From the NCBI RefSeq assembly GCF_000298315.2, contig NZ_AEYE02000013.1:186001-250000 (forward strand): a stretch of 64,000 bases of DNA, given 5' to 3'. The DNA is from Rhizobium grahamii CCGE 502. Its GTDB lineage: Bacteria > Pseudomonadota > Alphaproteobacteria > Rhizobiales > Rhizobiaceae. Below, piece by piece: positions 46,209-55,229 of the stretch (the first letter of the stretch is position 1; the number at the start of each line of letters is the position of its first letter). Position numbers and translations under genes: made by a program. Under the pieces are notes generated by a model. The model saw only the letters and a list, made by a program, of their open reading frames with translations, was not told the origin of the DNA and searched no databases.

Positions 46209-47053
46209 GCCGTCTCCCTGCTGTTCGAGTCCCGAAACGGATCAGGGCGCAACCTGCGTCCTGCGAGTGCACCGAGCCAATCAAGCGACTGCCGCAGCCG
46301 CACGACCTCCCCGACAACGACGATCGCCGGTGGCTCAAGGCCGGAGGCAGCGACGGCCGAAGGAGCCTCAGCGAGTATGGTTTCAAGCACCTGCTGGTCA
46401 CCGGTCGACGCGCTGCAGACGAAAGCGACCGGCTCTGTCGGAGAACGCCCCGCGGCAATCAGGTTCCTGCTGATCTGAGAGATATGCTTCATCGCCATGT
46501 AGATGACGATCACAGGCGAGCCTTTTGCGATCGCTTCCCAATTGATGGCGTCCGGAACGATACCCGAGGAGTCGTGCCCTGTCAGGAATGTCACCGCATG
46601 GTTGACATCGCGGTGGGTGACCGGAATGCCGGCATAAGCCAGCCCACCAATGCCGGCGGTAATGCCCGGAACGATGCGAAACGGAATGTTGTGTTCGACC
46701 AGCGTCAGCGCTTCCTCGCCGCCACGACCGAAGACAAAGGGATCGCCGCCCTTGAGACGGAGGACGCGCTTACCGGCACGGGCAAGTTCTACAAGCCGAA
46801 GCGAAATATCGCGCTGCTTGGCGGACGGCTTGCCACCACGCTTTCCCGCATATTCCAGCAAGGCGTCTGGCCTAGCGAGCTTGAGGCAGTCGGCGTTCAC
46901 CAGTGCATCGTGAACCACCACGTCAGCCTCCGCCAAGCCCTTGGCCGCAAGAAGCGTCAGCAGCCCAGGCTCGCCCGGCCCTGCACCAACAAGCCAGACG
47001 CTGCCCGGCTCAAGAGCCGGCAGATGTGAAAACGCAGCTTCGATCATTGGCAT
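46205..47053 (-). CDS. cobA: uroporphyrinogen-III C-methyltransferase CobA
   Basis: 282 residues. Methyltransferase motifs 'VWLVGAGPGEPGLLTLLAAKGLAEADVVVHDALV', 'RLKGGDPFVFGRGGEEA', 'VVPGITAGIGGLAYAGIPVTHR' and 'IYMAMKH'. It methylates uroporphyrinogen III at C2 and C7 with SAM, the first committed step to cobalamin and sirohaem. No fused CysG domains, so it is the dedicated CobA. Overlaps cobB by 4 bases. Confidence 0.95.
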   Translation of the reverse strand: MPMIEAAFSHLPALEPGSVWLVGAGPGEPGLLTLLAAKGLAEADVVVHDALVNADCLKLARPDALLEYAGKRGGKPSAKQRDISLRLVELARAGKRVLRLKGGDPFVFGRGGEEALTLVEHNIPFRIVPGITAGIGGLAYAGIPVTHRDVNHAVTFLTGHDSSGIVPDAINWEAIAKGSPVIVIYMAMKHISQISRNLIAAGRSPTEPVAFVCSASTGDQQVLETILAEAPSAVAASGLEPPAIVVVGEVVRLRQSLDWLGALAGRRLRPDPFRDSNSRETA

Positions 47054-47196
47054 GATCTATGCCCCACCGCTGGCAAGGTCAACGCCGCTGATCGGGCAGG
47101 CGCGAGATGTGAAGGCGCACCTGCTCCGACCGTTCCATCGCGCGCAATCATTGTTTGCGATTCGCGCTCCGAAGTCCGCGTGACGAGAGCCAATCC

Positions 47197-48147
47197 TCAG
47201 GTCCGCAGAAGGGTATCGCGTATCAGACCGATGACCTTCCCGGATTCGATGCCGGTGCAGACCACCTGGCTTGGCAGGCCATCCCAATCACCCGGCGGGA
47301 AGCGACGACCGTCCGGCTTCACGATCGTCTGCCCGTCGGCGATCCCACCGCAGACAACCCGAACGGGACCGCTGATGATCGAGAAGAGCTCGGGCGCGAC
47401 GACGTAGACGCATGCGCAGCTGTCGTGAACCATCATGCCGTCTTTGACCGCATGCTTGTAGAAGTCGATGTAATCCTGTGAGAGATCGTTCAGCAGCTTG
47501 ACGGCGCGGTCGCCCTTGGCCGCAATCTCGGAGAGATAGCTGCGGCTCATCGTCGTGATCGCGGTTACGTCGAGGCCGATGACGGCAACCTTCCAGGGTG
47601 CCGTCAGAACGATGTCGGCGGCCTCGGGATCGCCGTGGATGTTGGCTTCGGCGACCGGCGACACATTGCCGGGAACATAGAAGTTGCCGCCCATGATGAC
47701 GACGTCCTTCACGAGACCGGCGATCTCCGGATCTTCCTTGAGCGCCATCGCGAGGTTGGTCATGCGGCCAACCGCAACCAACCGTACCTCGCCGGGATTG
47801 GCACGGACCGTATCAATGATGAAGCGATGCGCAGGGCGTGGGTCGAGCGGCAGGTCGACGGTTTCAGGCACCTCGATGTTTCCGAGGCCGTTCTCGCCAT
47901 GCACGAAGGTCGGCCACGCCCTTTCCTCGCGCGTCGGATCCACGGTCACGCTGGCCCCCTTGGCGACCGGCGCCGGAATGTTCCATTCGCGCTTGAGGAA
48001 CAGCGCGTTGCGCGTCGTCGTCTCAACCGATGCGTTGCCGAAGACGGTCGTGATTCCGATCAGATCGATCTCGGGATGGCGGTGCAGGAAGAGCAGAGCC
48101 ATTGCATCATCGACGCCCGGATCAGTGTCATAAATGACCTTGTGCAT
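47197..48147 (-). CDS. inosine-uridine nucleoside hydrolase family protein
   Basis: 316 residues from the ATG at 48147. 'YDTDPGVDDAMALLFL' is the Asp-rich calcium site of this family, with 'GRMTNLAMALKEDPEI', 'IMGGNFYVPGNVSPVAEANIHGDPEAAD' (Ca and substrate ligands) and 'HDSCACVYVV' (Asp ligand). It hydrolyses nucleosides to base and ribose. It lies between cobE and cobA on the same strand, an unusual host location. Confidence 0.92.
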   Translation of the reverse strand: MHKVIYDTDPGVDDAMALLFLHRHPEIDLIGITTVFGNASVETTTRNALFLKREWNIPAPVAKGASVTVDPTREERAWPTFVHGENGLGNIEVPETVDLPLDPRPAHRFIIDTVRANPGEVRLVAVGRMTNLAMALKEDPEIAGLVKDVVIMGGNFYVPGNVSPVAEANIHGDPEAADIVLTAPWKVAVIGLDVTAITTMSRSYLSEIAAKGDRAVKLLNDLSQDYIDFYKHAVKDGMMVHDSCACVYVVAPELFSIISGPVRVVCGGIADGQTIVKPDGRRFPPGDWDGLPSQVVCTGIESGKVIGLIRDTLLRT

Positions 48148-48221
48148 GAGTGTGCCTCTTTTCGTTATTGTCGCAGGGCAGCCGGACGGCGCCGCGAAGT
48201 CGGCGGTCACCATAGCGCCCG

Positions 48222-48707
48222 CTAATCTTTGTGCAACAGGGCGCACGCAATCGCTGCCGTTGCGCGCGGCGACTTGATCTTCGGAACAACAAGCTCCGCG
48301 TTCGGTCCGATCGCCGCAAGCGCAGCGGATTCGGCGACCCCGTGGCATCCCACGCGGGCGAAAACGATCGCTGAAGGATTTTTCAGCCTCGGCGTTTCCT
48401 CCTCGAGCCGCACCGCGGCGAAGGTCAGAAGCGGCACTCCGAGCTCATGGGCCGCTTCAAGGATCGCGGGCTCGTTGCTACGCGTATCAATGGATGCAAC
48501 GGCGGCCAACTCATTCGGGCCGATGCCCGCCGCCGCCAGCGCTGCATCCGCGAGCGCGGTCACCTCCTCTACCCGCGTTCCGCGCTCGCAGCCGAGACCG
48601 AGCACATACCGGTGCGCGCCGTCGAAAACATTTCCAGTCACGTGCGACAATGAAACCTGCCCCTGTGTCCACCAAGCCATTGCAGCACACAGCCGGAAAT
48701 GCAACAT
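48222..48707 (-). CDS. cobE: cobalamin biosynthesis protein CobE (CbiG C-terminal-like)
   Basis: 161 residues from the most upstream ATG; the conserved part begins only at 'RYVLGLGCERGTRVEEVTALADAAL'. TTG at 48650 (GCAGG site 5 bases upstream) or GTG at 48641 are likelier true starts, and the ATG at 48707 overlaps the divergent gene's start. The family (CobE/CbiG C-terminal) has a loop with 'GCERGT' and 'SIDTRSNEPAILEAA' and acts in corrin ring steps near the acyl lactone opening. First gene of the leftward cob unit. Confidence 0.85.
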   Translation of the reverse strand: MLHFRLCAAMAWWTQGQVSLSHVTGNVFDGAHRYVLGLGCERGTRVEEVTALADAALAAAGIGPNELAAVASIDTRSNEPAILEAAHELGVPLLTFAAVRLEEETPRLKNPSAIVFARVGCHGVAESAALAAIGPNAELVVPKIKSPRATAAIACALLHKD

Positions 48708-49524
48708 GCGCCGCGTACCACGCTCCAGAGTTCCCTCCTTGTCCGATCTTGCTCCTCATCTCATCTTCATGCTGGCCGCGGCCGGCTTTTTTGCTGGCTT
48801 CGTCGATTCCATCGCTGGAGGCGGAGGCTTGATTACCGTCCCGGCGATGCTGATTGCAGGCATTCCACCACTTCAGACGCTGGGCACCAACAAGGTGCAG
48901 TCGGTATTTGGGGCAGCTTCCGCGACGATCGCCTATGCCCGAAAGGGACATGTTCACCTGCGCACGCAGCTGCCGATGGCGCTGATGGCGGTTCTCGGCG
49001 GCTCGCTCGGCGCTGCCTTGGCAACGATCGTGCCCGGTGACGTCTTGCGGGCGATCATGCCGGTCCTTCTCGTGGCAATCGCGCTCTATTTTGCGTTGAA
49101 GCCAAATCTCGGTGATGTCGACAAGCATCGCCGCATCACGCCCTTTGTGTTCGGCCTGACGCTGGTGCCTGCCATTGGATTCTACGACGGTGTCTTTGGT
49201 CCGGGCACCGGATCGTTCTTCATGCTGTCCTTCGTGTCTCTCGCCGGTTTCGGCATGCTGAAGGCAACGGCGCACACCAAACTTCTGAATTTCGGCTCCA
49301 ATGTCGGCGCCCTCGTTGTCTTTATTTCCTTCGGGGCGATCATCTGGAAGATCGGGCTGATGATGGGCGTCTGCCAGTTCCTGGGCGCGCAGCTAGGCTC
49401 GCGGCTTGCGATGCGCACTGGCGCGCGTCTGATCAAGCCGCTGCTGGTTCTTGTCTGCATCGCCTTCACGATCAAACTCCTTTCCGATCCCGCCAATCCG
49501 ATTCGCCTTTGGCTTGAAATCTGA
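48706..49524 (+). CDS. TSUP (TauE/SafE) family membrane transporter
   Basis: 272 residues from the ATG at 48706; other starts (TTG 48737, ATG 48769) are possible. About eight hydrophobic helices in two repeats, with 'GFFAGFVDSIAGGGGLITVPAML' and 'TNKVQSVFGAASATIAYARKG' in the first and 'GFYDGVFGPGTGSFFMLSF' in the second, the TSUP signature. Members export sulfite or organosulfonates, and some have been tied to metals. Divergent from cobE with nearly overlapping starts, so they share a promoter region. Confidence 0.9.
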   Translation: MRRVPRSRVPSLSDLAPHLIFMLAAAGFFAGFVDSIAGGGGLITVPAMLIAGIPPLQTLGTNKVQSVFGAASATIAYARKGHVHLRTQLPMALMAVLGGSLGAALATIVPGDVLRAIMPVLLVAIALYFALKPNLGDVDKHRRITPFVFGLTLVPAIGFYDGVFGPGTGSFFMLSFVSLAGFGMLKATAHTKLLNFGSNVGALVVFISFGAIIWKIGLMMGVCQFLGAQLGSRLAMRTGARLIKPLLVLVCIAFTIKLLSDPANPIRLWLEI

Positions 49525-49622
49525 CGCCACGTCCGATTACCTCCGGCGTAATTGAAGGGGCGCCGGCGCTTCTCCATGATCGCGATGCCTGGACGAACCG
49601 GGCGCCAACAGGAGATGATGCA

Positions 49623-49988
49623 ATGACCGATGCGAACACCCTAGCCCAACGCTACATCGCGATCTGGAACGAGACGGAGGTGGCCCGCCGCAGCGCCTTG
49701 ATCGCGGAAAGCTGGCATGAAGCGGGCACCTATATCGATCCCGTGATGCGCGGCGTAGGCCACGACCAGATCAGCGCGCTTGTTGAAGCCGTGCATGCAC
49801 GCTTCCCGGGTTTCCGGTTTGCACTTCTCGGTACGGCCGATGGGTATGGCGACAATCTACGCTTTTCCTGGGGCCTCGGACCGACGGGCGCGGATCACGT
49901 CATCAAGGGCACTGATTTTGCCGTGCTCGAAGGTGGGCGGCTGAAGACCGTACACGGCTTCATCGATCAGCTTCCGGAAGCCGCGTGA
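49623..49988 (+). CDS. SnoaL/NTF2-like protein
   Basis: 121 residues with an NTF2-fold pattern: 'LAQRYIAIWNETEVARRSALIAESWHEAGTYIDP', then 'GHDQISALVEAVHARFPGFRF' and 'GTDFAVLEGGRLKTVHGFIDQLP'. Small ligand-binding or enzymatic protein of unknown substrate. The stop overlaps the start of the following regulator gene (TGATG), so the two are translationally coupled. Confidence 0.88.
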   Translation: MTDANTLAQRYIAIWNETEVARRSALIAESWHEAGTYIDPVMRGVGHDQISALVEAVHARFPGFRFALLGTADGYGDNLRFSWGLGPTGADHVIKGTDFAVLEGGRLKTVHGFIDQLPEAA

Positions 49989-50803
49989 TGATGACGCCCG
50001 CCCGCTCCCTTGGAGACTATCTCCGCGACTGGCGGCAGAAGCGCCGAATGAGCCAGCTCGACCTCGCGCTCGAGGCCGAAATCTCGCAGAGACATCTCAG
50101 CTTCATCGAGAGCGGGCGGTCGATTCCAAGCCGCGACATGCTGCTGCATCTGGCCGAACGGCTCGGCGTGCCGCTGCGCGATCGCAATCCTATGCTGCTT
50201 ACCGCCGGTTTTGCGCCGCTGTTTTCCGAGCGCTCGCTCGATGATCCGGCGCTCAAACCGGCGCGGCAGGCAGTCGATATGATCCTCAAGGGACACAAGC
50301 CCTACCCCGCCCTTGCGATCGACCGGCACTGGACGTTGATTGCCGCCAATGACGCCATCGCCCCGCTTCTTGCCGGTATCGCAGATCGTACTTTGCTCGA
50401 CGGCCCGATCAACGTCCTCCGCCTCAGCTTGCATCCCCACGGCTTAGCCCCGAAGATTGCCAACCTGCCAGAATGGCGGACCCATCTCCTCGAGCGCCTG
50501 CACCAGCAGATTTCGGCTACCGGTGATCCGATCCTCGGCGAATTGCTGAAGGAATTGTCCGCTTACCCGGTCGGCTGCGGCCGCGTGGAGATGAGCAGGA
50601 AGGCCGATTATGCCAGTATCGCCGTCCCGCTCGAACTGGAAACAGAAGCAGGCTTGCTCTCGCTTCTTTCGACAACCACCGTTTTCGGCACGCCCGTGGA
50701 CGTGACGCTCTCCGAACTTGCGATCGAATCCTTCTTCCCCGCCAACGAGCAGACGGCGACGATACTCATGCAAATTGCAAGCGCAAACTCCCAGGCGCCT
50801 TGA
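49988..50803 (+). CDS. XRE-family regulator with MmyB-type ligand-binding domain
   Basis: About 271 residues from the ATG at 49988 (ATG 49991 and GTG 49985 are alternatives). N-terminal HTH 'LGDYLRDWRQKRRMSQLDLALEAEISQRHLSFIESGRSIPS', then a PAS-like MmyB domain beginning 'YPALAIDRHWTLIAANDAIAPLL' and ending near 'TVFGTPVDVTLSELAIESFFP'. In this family the C-terminal domain may bind fatty acids. Probably regulates the coupled SnoaL-like gene and itself. Converges with cobO with no gap. Confidence 0.9.
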   Translation: MMTPARSLGDYLRDWRQKRRMSQLDLALEAEISQRHLSFIESGRSIPSRDMLLHLAERLGVPLRDRNPMLLTAGFAPLFSERSLDDPALKPARQAVDMILKGHKPYPALAIDRHWTLIAANDAIAPLLAGIADRTLLDGPINVLRLSLHPHGLAPKIANLPEWRTHLLERLHQQISATGDPILGELLKELSAYPVGCGRVEMSRKADYASIAVPLELETEAGLLSLLSTTTVFGTPVDVTLSELAIESFFPANEQTATILMQIASANSQAP

Positions 50804-51436
50804 TCAGAACTCCACGCCCGGCTGCCCCTTGATGCCCGAGCGGAACGGATGTTTGATCAGCTCCATCTCGGTCACGAGATCGGCGATCTCGATCAGTTCG
50901 TCCTTAGCGTTACGCCCGGTCAGAACGACATGAGTCATATACGGCTTCTCGTTCTTCAGGAACTCCACCACCTCGTTGATATCGAGGTAGTCATAACGGA
51001 GCGCGATGTTGATCTCGTCGAGCAGCACCATCGAATTGCGCTCGTCGCGGATGAGCTCCTTCGCCTTTTCCCAGGCGGCACCGGCAGCCGCCACATCGCG
51101 CGCGCGATCCTGCGTCTCCCAGGTGAAGCCCTCGCCCATGGTGTGGAACTGGCAGATGTCGGAGAAGTGCTTTTCGATCAGGTCGCGCTCGCCCGTCCAC
51201 ATTGCCCCCTTGATGAACTGCACGACGGCCGAAGGTTTGCCATGCGCGATATGCCGGAAGATCATCCCGAAAGCCGACGACGACTTGCCCTTGCCCTTGC
51301 CGGTATGGACGATAACAAGGCCCTTTTCGTCTGTCTTCGTCGCCATGATCTTGTCGCGGGCAGCCTTCTTCTTCGCCATCTTCTCGGCGTGGCGGGCGTC
51401 GTCGTGGCCAGCGGTTTCGGTGGTTTCGTCGGTCAT
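50804..51436 (-). CDS. cobO: corrinoid adenosyltransferase CobO
   Basis: 210 residues from the ATG at 51436 (GGGGAA site; 1 base after the cobN stop). 'GLVIVHTGKGKGKSSSAFGMIFR' is the P-loop of CobA/CobO-type ATP:cob(I)alamin adenosyltransferases, with 'ERNSMVLLDEINIALRYDYL' and 'HVVLTGRNA'. It adds the upper adenosyl ligand. Last gene of cobP-cobW-cobN-cobO. Confidence 0.96.
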   Translation of the reverse strand: MTDETTETAGHDDARHAEKMAKKKAARDKIMATKTDEKGLVIVHTGKGKGKSSSAFGMIFRHIAHGKPSAVVQFIKGAMWTGERDLIEKHFSDICQFHTMGEGFTWETQDRARDVAAAGAAWEKAKELIRDERNSMVLLDEINIALRYDYLDINEVVEFLKNEKPYMTHVVLTGRNAKDELIEIADLVTEMELIKHPFRSGIKGQPGVEF

Positions 51437-51437
51437 C

Positions 51438-54400
51438 TCAATGTTCCCCGGATGCAAGCTTGCCTTGATGCAAGCCGAATGTATCTGAAAGGTCGAACCG
51501 CGCGGAGTTGCTGCGCGGCGTCCAGAGGCTGCGATCGATCGCTTCCAGCAGCCGCTCCTTCATGTCGGCGAAGGCGGCCGGATTCTTCTCGATCATGAAA
51601 TCGCGAACCTCAGGATCCACCACGAAAGCCTGGTAGACGGCTTCGAAGTGATGGTTGCCTACGGCACCCGTCGTCGCCGCGAAGGCAAACAGGTAATCGA
51701 CGGTCGCGGCAATCTCGAAGGCACCCTTGTAGCCATGGCGCATGACGCCATCGATCCATTTCGGATTGACGACGCGGCCACGCACGACACGCCCGATCTC
51801 TTCCTCCAGCGACCGGATCACCGGCTTCTCGGGCCTCGAATGATCGTTGTGATAGATCGATGGCCGATCACCTGCCAGCATTTCGGCCGCAGCCGCCATC
51901 CCACCCTCGAACTGGTAATAGTCGTCGCTGTCGAGAAGATCGTGTTCGCGATTGTCCTGGTTCTGCACGACCGCCTGGATCGAGCGCAGACGTTCTTCGA
52001 AGACGCCACGCTCGGCCCGGCCCTCTTCGCCGGCGCCATAGGCGTAGCTTCCCCAGACAAGATAGGCCTCGGCCAGATCGGCGCGACGCTCCCATCCCTT
52101 CTCGTCGATCAGCGCCTGCAGACCGGCACCGTAAGCCCCGGGCTTCGAGCCGAAAATGCGATAGCCGGCGCGGCGGCCGGCTTGCACGGCATCCAGTCCA
52201 GCGGCTTCAAGTCGGGCCGCCTCACCGCGCATACGCTCGGCAATCGGGTTGTCCGCAGCATCTTCTACCAGCGCCCCGACGGCGCGGATCGCCTTGTCGA
52301 ACAGCGCGATCTGCTCCGGAAATGCGTCCCGGAAGAAGCCGGAGATACGCAGCGTCACATCGACACGCGGCCGACGCAGCAGCGCGGGCGGAATGATTTC
52401 ATAGCCGGTGACGCGCCGCGAGGTCATGTCCCACACAGGCTTCACGCCGATCAGGGCAAGAGCCTGGGCAATATCGTCGCCGCCGGTGCGCATGTTCGAG
52501 GTGCCCCAGGCGGTCAGGCCAAAGGAGACCGGCCACTCGCCGTGATCCTGTACGTAGCGACGGATCAGGAGTTCCGCCGACTTCTTGCCGAGCTCGTAGG
52601 CCGCTGGCGTCGGCACGGCCCGGCTGTCGACCGAGTAGAAATTCCGTCCGGTCGGCAGCACGTCCGGGCGGCCTCGCGTCGGCGCACCGGATGGTCCCGG
52701 CGCCACGAAACGGCCGTCGAGCCCTCGAAGCAGGCCTTCGATTTCAGCGGTCCCGCAGGCCAGAATGGCAGGCTTGAGCCACGTTTCGATCTCCGCGAGA
52801 ACAGCCTTGGTGGCCTCCCAACCTTCCGGATAAGCAAGCTCGCCGGCAACCAGCTGTGCCGCGAGCAGTTCGATCCGCTCGACGGTATCGCCGTTCGTGC
52901 GCCATATGGCGTCCGTGGCGCTTACGAGAACATCAGGAAGCGGCCCCGTCCAAACAGCGGCCATGTCGCAATCGAGCGGGTCGAACTCCAATCCGAGATC
53001 CGCCGCAATCGCACGCTGGAGGCTGCGGTCACTACCCTGTCCGAGCCCACGCGGAACCCGCGCCAGCGCAACCGTCAAATCCGTCAGCAGCCGGCCCTGC
53101 GGCGAGACGCCGAAAACATGCAGGCCATCACGGATCTGCATTTCCTTGAGATCGCAGAGATAGGCATCGAGCTTCTTCAGCGCCTCGGTCTCGCTCTCGC
53201 CCTTGTCGATGCCGGCATCGCGATCGAGGCCTATGTCGGCCACGAGATCGAGGATCTGCTTGCTGAGAAGCCGGATGCGGCGCGGATCGCCGCCCGAAGC
53301 CTCGTAATACTCGTCCACCAGCGCTTCCAGATCCTTCAGCGGCCCGTAGCTCTCGGCACGCGTCAGCGGTGGCGTCAGGTGATCGATAATGACCGCGGCG
53401 GAACGGCGCTTGGCCTGCGTTCCCTCGCCGGGATCGTTGACGATGAAGGGATAGAGATGCGGCATTGGGCCAAGGATGGCCTCCGGGTAGCACTCCTCTG
53501 ACAGCGCCAGCGCCTTGCCGGGCAGCCATTCGAGATTGCCATGCTTGCCCATGTGAATGACGGCGTGAGCACCGAACTCATGGCGAAGGAAGGCATAGAA
53601 CGCGAGATAGCCATGCGGCGGCACGAGATCCGGCGAGTGGTAGCTTTCCTTCGGATCGATATTGTAGCCGCGCGCCGGCTGGATGCCGACCAGCACCTCC
53701 CCAAGCCGCATGAATGGCAGCGCAAAGGCGCCCTCCACGACATAGGGATCGGCTTCGGGCGCACCCCAGCGCGCGCCGATTTGATCCTGAATCTTTTTCG
53801 GAAGACTTCGAAAGAAGGCTTTGTAACGACTCAAGGAAAGCGATTCGCGAACAAGCTTTCCGTCGCTGCCCGAGTTTGTCGGCCCTTCCATCAGGCGCCG
53901 GATCAGTTGATCGCCATCGGCAGGCACGTCCGCAACCGCATAGCCGGCGGCACGCATGGCTTTCAGCACCTCGACAGTGCCGGCGGGCGTATCCAGTCCG
54001 ACGCCGTTGCCGAGCCTGCCATCGCGGTTCGGATAGTTCGCCAGCACTAGCGCGACCCGCCTGTCACTGACGCCGGCAATGCGCAGCTTCGCCCAATTCG
54101 CGGCAAGCCTTGCAGTATAGCGCATCCGCTCGATGTCAGGTTCGCTGCCAACAATGTTGGCTTCGACCCTCGCATCATAACGGGCCGCCGATTTGAAGGA
54201 GACAGCGCGAGACAGCACCCGACCGTCCACCTCCGGCAGAGCGACGTTCATGCCGAGATCGCGCGCAGAGAGCCCCTGCGAGGACGCCGCCCACGCCTGA
54301 CGCGACGACGCCGAAAAGATCGCCTGAAGCACGACGGCATCATTGGCCTCGAGCACGGTCGGTTCGCGATCCGCGCCCGGTGCCGACACGGCAAAGCCTG

Positions 54401-55220
54401 TCGTGTTGATCACCACCTCGGGCTTGATGACATCGAACACGCTTTCCAGAATGCCCTTCGACACCGGATCCTTGAGGCTGTAGGCGAACACCGGCAGCGG
54501 CCGGATGCCTTCAGAGAGAAGCGTGTCGACAAGCGCTTCGACTGGCCGTGTCTCGCCGCTCTGCACGAGCGCACGATAGAAGCTGATAGCGACCGTCGGG
54601 ACACGCGGGTTTTCCCTGGGGGCGCCAAGCCGCTCGTCGCAGGCCGCCTTCCACTCGTCGACGCCAAGCACGCCCTTGCCCGGCCACCATATGCCGGCCT
54701 TCATCAGCGGCGATGCCGCCTCCGGCTTCTCCGCGCCTGAGAGCATCGCGCCGGCATAGGCAAGAAACGCCCGAGAATTGCCGTCGCCACCCTCAATGAG
54801 ATAGGCCCAAAGCGCGTTCAGATCCTCAAGCGGAACATTCGAAAACGGCGTCAAACCCGCATCTGGCTTCGAATCTCCCGGCAACGTGACGATCCGCGCG
54901 CCCGATCGCGCCGCTGCAGCATGCAGCGCCTCCAGCGCATAGTGGAAATAGCTCGCGCCACCCAGCGCCCTGACGACGATCAGCTTCGCATGGCGGGCCG
55001 TCCGCTCGACGTAGGCGTCGACCGACATCGGGTGCTTCAGGCTCATCAAACTTGCAACCCGCAGCGAGAAACCGAACGCCGCTTCATCATAAGCGGCGGC
55101 TATCGCTGCAAGCTCGGTATCGGCAGCCGACAGGAACAGGACGTCGCCGGGAGACTGACCGAGATCGATCGCCTCCTCGCCGTCGCTGATCGTTCCCTGT
55201 TGTGCCAGAAGCAGATGCAT
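51438..55220 (-). CDS. cobN: cobaltochelatase subunit CobN
   Basis: 1260 residues, family-typical size. Large subunit of aerobic cobaltochelatase that inserts Co(II) into hydrogenobyrinate a,c-diamide, working with the AAA/VWA pair CobST, which are not in this window. Readable family blocks include 'ALVLANYPNRDGRLGNGVGLDTPAGTV', 'GAHAVIHMGKHGNLEWLPGKA', 'LFVNDPGEG-like IVNDPGEGTQAKRR' and the C-terminal 'LDSDDYYQFEGGMAAA'. His and Glu residues in the HMGKHGNLEW block may ligate the metal. 10 bases after cobW. Confidence 0.97.
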   Translation of the reverse strand: MHLLLAQQGTISDGEEAIDLGQSPGDVLFLSAADTELAAIAAAYDEAAFGFSLRVASLMSLKHPMSVDAYVERTARHAKLIVVRALGGASYFHYALEALHAAAARSGARIVTLPGDSKPDAGLTPFSNVPLEDLNALWAYLIEGGDGNSRAFLAYAGAMLSGAEKPEAASPLMKAGIWWPGKGVLGVDEWKAACDERLGAPRENPRVPTVAISFYRALVQSGETRPVEALVDTLLSEGIRPLPVFAYSLKDPVSKGILESVFDVIKPEVVINTTGFAVSAPGADREPTVLEANDAVVLQAIFSASSRQAWAASSQGLSARDLGMNVALPEVDGRVLSRAVSFKSAARYDARVEANIVGSEPDIERMRYTARLAANWAKLRIAGVSDRRVALVLANYPNRDGRLGNGVGLDTPAGTVEVLKAMRAAGYAVADVPADGDQLIRRLMEGPTNSGSDGKLVRESLSLSRYKAFFRSLPKKIQDQIGARWGAPEADPYVVEGAFALPFMRLGEVLVGIQPARGYNIDPKESYHSPDLVPPHGYLAFYAFLRHEFGAHAVIHMGKHGNLEWLPGKALALSEECYPEAILGPMPHLYPFIVNDPGEGTQAKRRSAAVIIDHLTPPLTRAESYGPLKDLEALVDEYYEASGGDPRRIRLLSKQILDLVADIGLDRDAGIDKGESETEALKKLDAYLCDLKEMQIRDGLHVFGVSPQGRLLTDLTVALARVPRGLGQGSDRSLQRAIAADLGLEFDPLDCDMAAVWTGPLPDVLVSATDAIWRTNGDTVERIELLAAQLVAGELAYPEGWEATKAVLAEIETWLKPAILACGTAEIEGLLRGLDGRFVAPGPSGAPTRGRPDVLPTGRNFYSVDSRAVPTPAAYELGKKSAELLIRRYVQDHGEWPVSFGLTAWGTSNMRTGGDDIAQALALIGVKPVWDMTSRRVTGYEIIPPALLRRPRVDVTLRISGFFRDAFPEQIALFDKAIRAVGALVEDAADNPIAERMRGEAARLEAAGLDAVQAGRRAGYRIFGSKPGAYGAGLQALIDEKGWERRADLAEAYLVWGSYAYGAGEEGRAERGVFEERLRSIQAVVQNQDNREHDLLDSDDYYQFEGGMAAAAEMLAGDRPSIYHNDHSRPEKPVIRSLEEEIGRVVRGRVVNPKWIDGVMRHGYKGAFEIAATVDYLFAFAATTGAVGNHHFEAVYQAFVVDPEVRDFMIEKNPAAFADMKERLLEAIDRSLWTPRSNSARFDLSDTFGLHQGKLASGEH

Positions 55221-55229
55221 GGGGCTGCC

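Noticed and set aside
47054-47196. Second cobalamin riboswitch upstream of cobA
   Set aside because: The 143-base gap lacks a B12 box and the GGGAA core; no such element is visible upstream of cobQ or cobE either.
51648-53501. 617-codon open frame antisense to cobN
   Set aside because: Shadow of cobN; composition and lack of a start signal argue against a gene.
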